Of a stretch of DNA of 27,006 bases, positions 6,907-14,489 are shown piece by piece. This DNA is from Mageeibacillus sp. UBA1046. GTDB taxonomy: Bacteria; Bacillota; Clostridia; Saccharofermentanales; DTU023. Under the pieces are notes generated by a model. It was given only the letters and a program-made list of their open reading frames with translations, was not told the origin of the DNA and did no database searches. Numbering within the stretch: the stretch's first letter is position 1; every line of letters begins with the position of its first letter. Position numbers and translations under genes: made by a program. The stretch is taken from positions 1-27,006 of the forward strand of contig DCDV01000014.1 of NCBI GenBank assembly GCA_002316595.1. The letters run 5' to 3'.

Positions 6907-8004
6907 CTAGCGTCTTAAGGGCAACACTAAGTAGCTAAAGGAATCTCCTTCGACCGGGTGGATTACACAGGGTCCCAAGCTGCCATTAAAGGTTATCAGT
7001 ATTTCTTCATCAGGAATAACTTTTAATGCCTCTATAAAATATTTGGGATTAAAATCAATATCAAATAGCTTACCTGACATAGCAATGTTTAATTCCTCCT
7101 GAGAAGCACCTATATCGGTCTTAGCGCTAATACTCAATAACTCATCACTATTTGTCTGTAAAGTGACGGAAAAACGTCTGTCCTCAGTCCTTATCACCAG
7201 GGAAGCCCGCTCAAAGGCATCCTGCAGATGACTAGTATTAATCGTCATACTGGTCTCGTGATTACGCGGCAGAATGCTGTTATAGTCCATGAACTCACCT
7301 TGGATCAAACGAGAAACAACTAAAACACGTCCCATATCAAAAAGAATATGATTGTGAGAAATTGAAATTACGACATCTCCCTCTTCCTCCAGAACTCTTG
7401 CTACCTCGTTAAGTGTTTTAGCCGGAACAATAAACTGTGAGTCGGGAATTTCCCCTTGTAGTTCTTCTTTGCGCACAGCCAGCCTGAAGCCGTCAATTGC
7501 TACTAAAGTTAAGTTTCCTTGTTCAGAAAGAATGTTTATGCCATTTAGAATCGGACGACTCTCATCTATAGAAGCCGCGAAGCTTGTCTGCAAAATCATG
7601 TCTCTTAATATGTTCTGCGGCACATTCATATTTTTAGCTTCTTCAACTATCGGAATCTTAGGATAGTCTTCCGCCGGCAACCCTCTCAGCTGAAATGTAG
7701 ATGAACCGCTCTCAATGGTAATAATATTATTTTCCTTCATCTCAAGAAGAACTGCTTCTTCAGGGAGTCTGCGCACAATATTGCCAAAGAGACGAGAATT
7801 AATCACGGTGCTCCCGGTCATATAAATTTCAGCATCTAATTTATATTCGATACCGGTTTCCAGATCATATCCTGTTAATTTGATATTGTCAGCAACTTCT
7901 AATAAAATTCCGTCCAGGATGGGCATAGTCGAACGGGAAGAAACGGCTTTTTGTACCGTATTTATGGCGTCGACCAGATTAGTTCGTGAACATTCAAACC
8001 TCAT
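6907..8004 (-). CDS. dnaN: DNA polymerase III beta sliding clamp
   Basis: A 365-residue sliding clamp of normal length. It begins MRFECSRTNLVDAINTVQ and continues MPILDGILLEV; the end SYLVLPLRR corresponds to the conserved PLR-type C-terminus that lines the protein-binding pocket. Three repeats of the clamp fold fill the protein. The ATG follows AAGGAGA about 6-7 nt upstream. It is separated from dnaA by 327 nt carrying a promoter candidate and origin-like sequence. Confidence 0.98.
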   Translation of the reverse strand: MRFECSRTNLVDAINTVQKAVSSRSTMPILDGILLEVADNIKLTGYDLETGIEYKLDAEIYMTGSTVINSRLFGNIVRRLPEEAVLLEMKENNIITIESGSSTFQLRGLPAEDYPKIPIVEEAKNMNVPQNILRDMILQTSFAASIDESRPILNGINILSEQGNLTLVAIDGFRLAVRKEELQGEIPDSQFIVPAKTLNEVARVLEEEGDVVISISHNHILFDMGRVLVVSRLIQGEFMDYNSILPRNHETSMTINTSHLQDAFERASLVIRTEDRRFSVTLQTNSDELLSISAKTDIGASQEELNIAMSGKLFDIDFNPKYFIEALKVIPDEEILITFNGSLGPCVIHPVEGDSFSYLVLPLRR

Positions 8005-8331
8005 GATATTTCTCCTTATCTTCCGAAAAATTCAAAGAGAGTACAAGCAATAATTATCGGAAGTAATCCTTTTATGTTTTTGCCAATTAAGGCTTATTAC
8101 CACCTGCAATAGTTATAAGGGACATATTCTTCATCTTATTATGGTCTGTCAATAATGTTGATAATCCCCAAAAGTTTGTCATTGCACGACTTTGCTCTGG
8201 TTAGTATCTTGTTCATTACTCTGTTAGTGTTGTGCTACTTACTGAAAAGTATTAACAAGCAAATTTTACACACATTTTACTAATGTTAATATCACATTAA
8301 TATTCACAGAATGTTAATAACTGAGCAGGCA
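8005..8331. other. dnaA-dnaN spacer, probable part of a bipartite oriC
   Basis: An AT-rich gap of 327 nt without a gene. DnaA-box-like nonamers, each one mismatch from TTATNCACA, are TTATCAACA on the minus strand (8156-8164), TTTTACACA (8264-8272) and ATATTCACA (8300-8308). The 12-mer AATGTTAATAAC (8310-8321) recurs exactly on the far side of dnaA (9809-9820). This is the position of the unwinding half of oriC in B. subtilis. Confidence 0.55.
8124..8152 (-). promoter_or_regulatory. Putative dnaN promoter
   Basis: On the minus strand a perfect TTGACA (8152-8147) is followed after 17 nt by GAATAT (8129-8124), a weak -10 matching 3 of 6. It lies about 120 nt upstream of dnaN and next to a DnaA-box-like nonamer (8156-8164), so DnaA could affect it. 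Confidence 0.45.
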
Positions 8332-9687
8332 TTAAGCTAAGCGTTCTTCAATTTCTTTTAGTTGCTCTTGAATCCTGGGATCAGCTTCTAATTTACCTTT
8401 TATATTAGCACAAGCATTGATGACAGTAGCGTGATTCTTGCCGCCAAAGAGCTTGCCTATTTCCGTATTTGTTAAACCTAGTTTTGTCCGGCACAGATAC
8501 ATGGCCATATGTCGCGGTATGATAATATCCTGGCTTCTTTGTCTTGATTTCAGGTCTCCGACAGTCACAGAATAATAATTTGCAACAACTTCCATTATCA
8601 GGGCAGGATCCAGTGGCCGCACGGTACCGGGATGAATCATATTCTTCAGCAGATTGTTAACTGTTTCCAAATTTACAGGGTGTCCAATATCAGCGGAAGC
8701 CTTAATTGTCTTATAGGCGCCTTCAAGTTCTCTAATATTAGTAGTAAAAGAATTCGCGATATATTGAATGACTTCAGATGGCAAAATTAAATGATCATTT
8801 TCAGCCAGGCTGTTCAAGATGGCAACTCTGGTCTCATAATCCGGTGGTGTGATGTCAATGGTAAGCCCACTAATAAATCTGGTTTTGAGCCGCTCCTCCA
8901 ATGCCGCTAAACTCTGAGGAGGTTTATCACAAGAAAGTACGATATTTTTTCCGGATTCAAAAAGCCAATTAAAGGTGTGGAAAAACTCGACCTGCATCTG
9001 TTCCTTGCCTTCAATGAACTGGATATCATCGATTAGCAACATATCAACCATGCGGTACGATCTGCGAAAATCATCATAGTCGTTCCGCTGAATGCACGAA
9101 ATGAACTCATTTACAAATTGCTCCGTCTGAATGTAAACGACATTTTTTCCCGGAAAATCTTTTTGAACCTGATTGCCGATAGCATGCATAAGGTGAGTCT
9201 TACCTAATCCGGAGCCGCCGTAAAGAAAGAGAGGATTGTAGTTCTGTGTTCCCTGCATTGAAGCAACAGCTACACAGGCTGCATGAGCAAAACCATTACT
9301 GCTGCCGACTATGAAGTTATCAAAAGTATATTGCGGATTGAGGGCACTGCCCTTATGCCGCCTCTTTTCCCTGACTGCGGAAGTTTTCTTACTGCGCTTC
9401 TCCTCGATAGAGCTTTCAATATCCGAAATTCCATCTTCAAATACTTTGACTTCGACATCGTAGTTTTTATTTGTCAACAAAACCAGTACGTTAGAAATTA
9501 AGTCAGTGTATTTCACCAAATACTCACGAGTAACATCATTCGGAACTGCCAGAACGAATGTTCTCTCATCGGGAGAAAATGGCTCTACTTTTCTGAACCA
9601 TGTATTGTATGTCAGGGGAGAAACTTCGTTAACCAAATACTTGTCGCAAGCGGAAGTCCAGATTTTTCTTGCTTCAGTAACTTGCAT
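8332..9687 (-). CDS. dnaA: Chromosomal replication initiator DnaA
   Basis: AAA+ initiator that binds DnaA boxes and opens oriC. Domain I is about 1-85 (ARKIW, then SPLTYNTWFRKVEPF), with a charged linker about 90-115. The AAA+ core has Walker A GGSGLGKTH (157-165), Walker B LLIDD (217-221) and SCDKPP. Domain IV carries the DNA-binding signature GKLFGGKNHATV (411-422) after IIIPRHMAMYL. I chose the ATG at 9687 (451 residues) because the conserved N-terminus begins there. A GTG at 9717 would add 10 residues but has no ribosome binding site. Length is normal. Confidence 0.98.
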   Translation of the reverse strand: MQVTEARKIWTSACDKYLVNEVSPLTYNTWFRKVEPFSPDERTFVLAVPNDVTREYLVKYTDLISNVLVLLTNKNYDVEVKVFEDGISDIESSIEEKRSKKTSAVREKRRHKGSALNPQYTFDNFIVGSSNGFAHAACVAVASMQGTQNYNPLFLYGGSGLGKTHLMHAIGNQVQKDFPGKNVVYIQTEQFVNEFISCIQRNDYDDFRRSYRMVDMLLIDDIQFIEGKEQMQVEFFHTFNWLFESGKNIVLSCDKPPQSLAALEERLKTRFISGLTIDITPPDYETRVAILNSLAENDHLILPSEVIQYIANSFTTNIRELEGAYKTIKASADIGHPVNLETVNNLLKNMIHPGTVRPLDPALIMEVVANYYSVTVGDLKSRQRSQDIIIPRHMAMYLCRTKLGLTNTEIGKLFGGKNHATVINACANIKGKLEADPRIQEQLKEIEERLA

Positions 9688-10029
9688 ACACACACCATCT
9701 CTTTCACGTCTAGTCACATTATCGTATCAGAAAGAGAGAAAAAATTAAAGTGGAAAATCGCTGCAAATAGTGGGTTTCTGGTTTTTGTTAACATTTTATG
9801 CAGTTAATAATGTTAATAACTTTATTCAAACGATTTTAATAATGTTAAGAGAATTCTCTAAGGCTGTTAGATAGGGATTATCTTATCAACAGCAAAACTA
9901 ATTTATGTGGATAAGATTTTTGTAACCAAAATATTTATTCTTTTATGCAGATCATTTATTAAGGTTTTTCAGGAAATTCCAGCTTGTATTATTTTTATTG
10001 TCTCTTTCTCAAATCCACAAATCGAACTG
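9688..10029. other. dnaA upstream region, probable part of oriC
   Basis: An AT-rich, gene-free region containing a perfect DnaA box, TGTGGATAA (9906-9914, minus strand), and a near-box TTATCAACA (9883-9891). The 13-mer TTAATAATGTTAA occurs twice exactly (9804-9816 and 9836-9848), 32 nt apart, like AT-rich unwinding repeats. The dnaA promoter must also lie here but is not clear. A 9-bp inverted repeat pairs 9977-9985 with 10036-10044, the latter inside the 3' end of the HAD gene. Confidence 0.65.
9906..9914 (-). promoter_or_regulatory. Consensus DnaA box upstream of dnaA
   Basis: TGTGGATAA is the reverse complement of the consensus TTATCCACA. It lies about 220 nt upstream of the dnaA start and 15 nt from a one-mismatch box at 9883-9891. 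It probably serves origin function or dnaA autoregulation. Confidence 0.7.
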
Positions 10030-10827
10030 CTAAATAAGCTGGAAATGTAATAATGCGTGCTCAATCCCCTCATCGACAACATCAAGTGTAGCAAAGTCGG
10101 TATGCCGGAGGATGTCGGGATCAGAGTTACCCATGGCGATTCCCACGGTGGCATGGGACAGCATATCCACATCATTCTTACTGTCACCAAAAGCATATGT
10201 GGAGTCGATTGTGACCATTTCTTCTTGTTGCAGCCACTGTTCGAGGACTATCATGCCGGACTTTTTGCTGCTGCCGACTGGAAGTCCTTCGCGTACTTCA
10301 TGAGGGTAGACAATAAAGTCAATTTTATGCTTCAGAGAATTAATAATAGCCTGATCAGACTCTTTGTCTTTAATGAGATAGCTGATCTTATTGATTCGGA
10401 CCGGGTGATCATCAAGACTCCTGTTGATGCCATGTGCGTCAAAGAGGTCCAGAGCATTTCTTGCCACGACAGGATCAAACACAGTGTCTAAAGTGTAAAT
10501 ATATTCAGGACCTTCTAATAACAGGTCTGTTTTCTCGCGGGAGAAGGTCTCGATGATTAGACTGATCACCTCTTCATCCAACAAGTTATTGTGAATGACC
10601 TTACCTTTGATTTCTACATATGTACCGCAGCCGGCGATGATTCCGTCAAAGTTAAGATTAAGGATCTCTTGTGGTATACAGGCTAAAGAGCGGCCGGTAT
10701 TGACAACCACCAAATTGCCCTTTTCTTGTATTTTAGTGATCGAGTCACGTGTTTTATCGGAGACTCTAAAGTCACGCTGCACATCAATTAGAGTGCCATC
10801 AATATCAAAGTAAAATATTTTTTTCAT
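10030..10827 (-). CDS. HAD-superfamily phosphatase, Cof type (IIB)
   Basis: A 265-residue hydrolase. Motif I FDIDGTLID (catalytic Asp8 and Asp10), motif II VVNTGRS, a conserved Lys in SSKKSGMIV, and motif IV YAFGDSKNDVDML are all present, as is the trailing VGIAMGNSDPDI of Cof-like proteins. The large insert between motifs II and III is the type IIB cap. Members dephosphorylate sugar phosphates, pyridoxal phosphate or nucleotide intermediates; the substrate cannot be told from sequence. It starts 53 nt after the DtxR-type gene with a weak ribosome binding site and is probably the last gene of the pepP-mutM-dtxR transcript. No terminator is visible before the origin region. Confidence 0.85.
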   Translation of the reverse strand: MKKIFYFDIDGTLIDVQRDFRVSDKTRDSITKIQEKGNLVVVNTGRSLACIPQEILNLNFDGIIAGCGTYVEIKGKVIHNNLLDEEVISLIIETFSREKTDLLLEGPEYIYTLDTVFDPVVARNALDLFDAHGINRSLDDHPVRINKISYLIKDKESDQAIINSLKHKIDFIVYPHEVREGLPVGSSKKSGMIVLEQWLQQEEMVTIDSTYAFGDSKNDVDMLSHATVGIAMGNSDPDILRHTDFATLDVVDEGIEHALLHFQLI

Positions 10828-10880
10828 AAAACATACTTTACCAGAACAAAATGGCGAAAAGTAGTAACAAATCGTAAGGA

Positions 10881-11318
10881 TTAACTGTCTTGCTTCTTTA
10901 TATCCATGTTAGAGAAATCAAAACTGCAGTTTTCTTTGGCAGTTTTGCAGCCATTGCAGTAAGAAATATGCTTCTTCATCAGTTCAAAAGTCTGGGCAGA
11001 AAGTCCATGTTCAATGCGGCAGGCATCGTTGACGGCTGTTGTCTCATCTACCCCCAGGGACATGAAGTACTGTGTTAAGAACAGATGTCGTTCATAGATT
11101 GCTTTGGCCTTCTCCAGTCCTTTCCCGGTCAATTCCAGATGGCCGTCCTTATGAACCTTAAGATAATCTAAATCCTGTAATTTGTGGACAGCACGGCTGA
11201 CACTCGGCTTGGAAAAGCTCATGCTGCGTGCCAGATCTATTGACCGCACCATAGAGTTTTTCTGCGAGAGGATAAAAATATTCTCCAGATAATTTTCTGT
11301 AGATTCTTTTAATTTCAT
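10881..11318 (-). CDS. DtxR/MntR-family metal-dependent repressor
   Basis: A 145-residue metalloregulator with an N-terminal winged helix (RSIDLARSMSFSKPSVSRAVHKLQ, about 25-48) and the helical metal-binding and dimerisation domain. Metal-site residues by family alignment are E12, H78, C100, E103 and H104 (motif CRIEHGLS). The position of MntR Asp8 or DtxR Met10 is Asn9, while C100 matches DtxR Cys102, so iron or manganese specificity is uncertain. There is no SH3 domain. The tail adds C121-x2-C124-x6-C131, which could bind another metal. I chose the ATG at 11318 because the conserved ENYLENIF follows and a GGAGGA lies upstream; a GTG at 11357 lacks a ribosome binding site. Confidence 0.88.
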   Translation of the reverse strand: MKLKESTENYLENIFILSQKNSMVRSIDLARSMSFSKPSVSRAVHKLQDLDYLKVHKDGHLELTGKGLEKAKAIYERHLFLTQYFMSLGVDETTAVNDACRIEHGLSAQTFELMKKHISYCNGCKTAKENCSFDFSNMDIKKQDS

Positions 11319-11322
11319 AACT

Positions 11323-11425
11323 GATCTCTTCCTCCGGACTTGGACTGATCCAGACACGGTCTAGAGCCAGAGCTTGATTTCTCGATCTCTTCCCCGGACA
11401 TTAGACTGATCTCTTCCCCCGGACT
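11323..11425. repeat. Three imperfect direct repeats carrying a ribosome-binding-like core
   Basis: The motif GATCTCTTCCYCCGGAC occurs at 11323-11341, 11384-11400 (one C shorter) and 11408-11425. On the minus strand each reads GTCCGGRGGAAGAGATC, so each holds a GGAGG-like core. The copy nearest the DtxR-type gene serves as its ribosome binding site. The third copy runs into the mutM stop codon. Confidence 0.8.
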
Positions 11426-12261
11426 CAGATCTGACACTTTGGACAGTAGTGTGTGCCTCTGCCTGCTACTTTATCCTTGCATATATCACAGCCGCAGATT
11501 TTACATTTTTCACCTGACCGACGGTACACTTGCAATTGCTGCTGGAAGTGACCCTGGCGTCCCAGTCCGTCTACATAGTCACTAAATGTGGTGCCATGAT
11601 GTCCAATACCTTCTTTGATAACATATCGCACAGCTTCGTGAAGTTGCCTTATTTCCTTCTCAGAAAGACTGTCAGCTTTTCTGTCAGGTAAGATTTTCGC
11701 GCGGAAAAGAGCTTCATCGCAGTAGATGTTCCCGATTCCCGCCACAGCTGTTTGATTCAACAAAACTGATTTAATAGGCGCCTTCGACTTTTTGATTTTG
11801 TTTTGAAAATCCTCTAAAGTCCATGCTTCAGATAAAGGTTCCGGCCCCAATCCGGCCACACCGGGATTTTCATTTTCACCGCCGGCAGGCAGCAGCCAGA
11901 TTCTGCCAAAACGTCTGACATCCTCATAATCAAGCCAAGCATCCTGGTCTCCATGTAAATGAAACCTCACATGCGTGTGTTTTGTCGGCGAAACCAATTC
12001 TGTGCGAAACAAGAGTTTTCCCGTCATGCGGAAATGGACCATCAGCAAAGCTTCGGCTTCCGGGTTATCCGAACTGACGATATCAATCAATAGATATTTA
12101 CCGCGCCGCCGCAGGTCTGAAATAATCCAGCCCTGCAGCGGACGCTGATCTTTATTGATTAGAACGTCCTCATGAAAAACTTCAGTTTTTATGATCTCCA
12201 GATCTTTAATCAGTGGCAGCAGACTGGTGCGAATAGTTTCAACTTCCGGCAATTCCGGCAT
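11425..12261 (-). CDS. mutM: Formamidopyrimidine-DNA glycosylase (Fpg/MutM)
   Basis: Base-excision repair glycosylase/AP lyase that removes 8-oxoguanine and formamidopyrimidines. It starts MPELPEVETI, giving the catalytic Pro2 and Glu3, and has the conserved VHFRMTGKLLF with the beta-hairpin lysine and NQTAVAGIGNIYCDEALF in the helix-two-turns-helix. A C-terminal zinc finger has CKIC and CPKC pairs. At 278 residues the length is normal. It starts 31 nt after the aminopeptidase stop, so the two are likely co-transcribed. Confidence 0.97.
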   Translation of the reverse strand: MPELPEVETIRTSLLPLIKDLEIIKTEVFHEDVLINKDQRPLQGWIISDLRRRGKYLLIDIVSSDNPEAEALLMVHFRMTGKLLFRTELVSPTKHTHVRFHLHGDQDAWLDYEDVRRFGRIWLLPAGGENENPGVAGLGPEPLSEAWTLEDFQNKIKKSKAPIKSVLLNQTAVAGIGNIYCDEALFRAKILPDRKADSLSEKEIRQLHEAVRYVIKEGIGHHGTTFSDYVDGLGRQGHFQQQLQVYRRSGEKCKICGCDICKDKVAGRGTHYCPKCQI

Positions 12262-12292
12262 GCGTGATTCTCCTGACTTGCCAATTTGTTAG

Positions 12293-14077
12293 TCAACTCA
12301 AAGGTGCGCAGGTCTTGCGCAGCCATTCGATCTCTTTTTCATCTTCTAGCAGAGGCTCGACTTTTGTCAGAACAGAAGCTTGAAAGTCATTGACCCAGTT
12401 GAGTTCTTCCGGGCTTAGCATATCGGTGTCAATTAATTCCCGATCCATGGGAACAAAGGTCAAATTCTCGAAATACAGATATTGATCAATGTCAATTTTC
12501 TCTCCCGATTGAACAACAACATCATTTTCGATCCTGATGCCGGATATTCCCTCGCGATAGACGCCGGGTTCAATGGTCATCTGCATTCCTGGCTTAAGTT
12601 CCGTCCCGTTGAAGGCTCGCATGAAGCGGCATGGTCCTTCGTGAACACCCAAGAGATAACCGAAAGAATGTCCCGTGCCGCATTTATAATCCAGGCCATG
12701 TCTCCACATTACTCCTCGCGCCAGCAGCTCGAGATAGGTCCCGGTGGTTCCTGTTAGGAAAGGCTGAGAGGCAAGTCCTATCAGAGACTTTAGTGTCAGA
12801 GTGTAGTCATACTGCTGGTCTTTTGTCACCGTGCCCAAAGACATAGTCCGGGTTATATCAGTAGTTCCGTCAAGATATTGACCGCCGGAATCCAACAGGT
12901 AAAGCTTGCCGGGTTCAAGTCTGGCATGGTTTTCTTTTGTTGGGGCATAATGCATCATAGCGGCATTGGCACCGGAAGCAGAAATCGGATTGAAACTCAG
13001 TCCGACAAAGTTATCGCCCTCTTTGCGCAGCTCGTAGATCTTGTCTAGCACATTGAGCTCATCCAGATCAGCCCCCTTAGCGCTTTGCCCTTTCAGCCAG
13101 AAGATGAAGCGGGTAAGAGCTACGCTGTCTCGCAGGTGTGAATTTCTGGTGTTCTTTAACTCAACTTCGTTAAGCTGAGCTTTCATCAGGTGAGGATAAT
13201 CAATTTCAGAAGTAATCTCAACATGACTGGGTATGGCATTGAAGAAAGCAGTGCCGATGGCGCTGCGGTTCAAAACCATTTTGCCGGCAGGCAGCTGCTG
13301 CAGATTGGGGATTATTTCGTCATAGTCAACCAGAGTGACTCCATTTTCAGACATTGAAGTGCAAAATTTGTCATCTGTTTTGTTTAGATCTATAAACAGC
13401 CGTGCATCTTTTTGTGAGATGAGAGCAAAAGACAGTGTAACAGGATTAAAGGGGACATCTCCTCCCCGGAAATTGAATAGCCAGCAGATATCATCGAGAC
13501 GAGCATAAAAAGCTAAATCATAGTTGTTTTCCGACATTTTGGCTCGCACTTCGTCCAGTTTTTCTTTAGCAGACTTGCCGGTAAATTCAATATCATGCAG
13601 CCAGACTTTGGCAGAGGGTAAAGCAGGGCGTTCTTCCCAGATTTCTCCTACTAAGTCCAGATCAGTTATTAACTCGATATTGGACTTCTCCAGAGAAGGC
13701 TTTAATTCATCAATAAAGGCTTGAGAGACAATTCTTCCGTCAAGCCCAAGGCGTCCGCCCTCAGGAAGGTTGTCTCTGAGATAATCTTTCAGACTGGGAA
13801 AGCCGTCGATACCAATCTTCATCAGTTCAAATTCTGAACCTTCAATTTGCTTAGCTGCCTGGATAAAATAACGGCCATCTGCCCACAAGAGAGCCTTGTC
13901 TTTGGTCACAAGGGCGTAGCCGGCAGAGCCGTCAAAGCCAGTCAACCAGGCTCTTGTCTGAAAATAATCAGAAATATATTCTGACTGGTGTGAATCTGCC
14001 GTATTTATGTAATAGGCATCCAGATTATCAGCTTGCATAAGTGTTCTCAGTGAAGTCAGCTTTTCGTTAGTGGTCAT
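12293..14077 (-). CDS. Xaa-Pro aminopeptidase, M24B family (long form)
   Basis: A 594-residue dinuclear metallopeptidase that removes an N-terminal residue preceding proline. Two creatinase-type N-terminal domains (about 1-310) precede the pita-bread catalytic domain. Metal ligands are visible in order: the aspartates of LLDSGGQYLDGTTDITRT, the His of GTGHSFGYLLGVHEGP, the Glu of TIEPGVY and the Glu of GIRIENDVVV. The three-domain length resembles eukaryotic cytosolic XPNPEP1 and its bacterial relatives rather than short PepP. There is no signal peptide, so it is cytoplasmic. The ATG follows GGGAGGAAAG. Substrates are probably peptides from uptake or turnover. Confidence 0.92.
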   Translation of the reverse strand: MTTNEKLTSLRTLMQADNLDAYYINTADSHQSEYISDYFQTRAWLTGFDGSAGYALVTKDKALLWADGRYFIQAAKQIEGSEFELMKIGIDGFPSLKDYLRDNLPEGGRLGLDGRIVSQAFIDELKPSLEKSNIELITDLDLVGEIWEERPALPSAKVWLHDIEFTGKSAKEKLDEVRAKMSENNYDLAFYARLDDICWLFNFRGGDVPFNPVTLSFALISQKDARLFIDLNKTDDKFCTSMSENGVTLVDYDEIIPNLQQLPAGKMVLNRSAIGTAFFNAIPSHVEITSEIDYPHLMKAQLNEVELKNTRNSHLRDSVALTRFIFWLKGQSAKGADLDELNVLDKIYELRKEGDNFVGLSFNPISASGANAAMMHYAPTKENHARLEPGKLYLLDSGGQYLDGTTDITRTMSLGTVTKDQQYDYTLTLKSLIGLASQPFLTGTTGTYLELLARGVMWRHGLDYKCGTGHSFGYLLGVHEGPCRFMRAFNGTELKPGMQMTIEPGVYREGISGIRIENDVVVQSGEKIDIDQYLYFENLTFVPMDRELIDTDMLSPEELNWVNDFQASVLTKVEPLLEDEKEIEWLRKTCAPLS

Positions 14078-14489
14078 GTCTTTCCTCCCTTTAGTTGTCT
14101 ATCCTTGCTCATGAAATTATTTATTTTACTTTACTGTATTTTACTACATTATATCGTAGCAAGGGCGCTGAAGACTTATAACAGGCGCCATGCCCGACGA
14201 ATTGTTGGATTTTGAGAGACGGGGTGTCGGATTTTGAGAAGTTTCTTTGGCTCAAATGAAGATTTATACGGTGCTCAACGTTCAAAATAAAGAGAATAAG
14301 CCCATGTAATCATCTTTTATTTAAGCGCTTCACAACAGCTTAAATCATTGACGCCTTCTCTTTTAAAGGGTATTCTATATGCGTATGTATACCTTGTTAC
14401 TAAAATTCCGAAGTTTCTATGCAGGACAACATAATTGGGAATAAGCCGACCGTCTATTGCGGTCGACCAAAAATAAGGAGGAATTATTA
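14078..14489. other. Divergent control region between pepP-like gene and rocD
   Basis: No gene is supported in these 412 nt. A perfect TATAAT on the minus strand (14153-14148) is a candidate -10 for the aminopeptidase operon, without a clear -35. A near-duplicate segment GGATTTTGAGA occurs twice at about 14206-14239. The rocD promoter, an upstream inverted repeat and a small stem-loop (CGACCG 14447-14452 with CGGTCG 14460-14465) occupy the right half. Confidence 0.55.
14319..14376 (+). promoter_or_regulatory. rocD promoter with an upstream inverted repeat
   Basis: TTGACG (14348-14353), a 17-nt spacer and TATTCT (14371-14376) form a good sigma-A-type promoter about 110 nt before rocD. Just upstream is a perfect 8-bp inverted repeat, ATTTAAGC (14319-14326) and GCTTAAAT (14338-14345), with an 11-nt gap. 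Its centre is near -51, a position typical for an activator. The regulator is unknown. Confidence 0.6.

Noticed and set aside
9688..9717. Longer dnaA from a GTG at 9717
   Set aside because: No ribosome binding site, and the conserved DnaA N-terminus begins at the ATG at 9687.
10057..10491. A 144-residue open frame opposite the HAD phosphatase
   Set aside because: Shadow of a clear HAD gene with all catalytic motifs.
10746..10751. CACGTG inside the HAD phosphatase gene as parS
   Set aside because: Core match only, within coding sequence.
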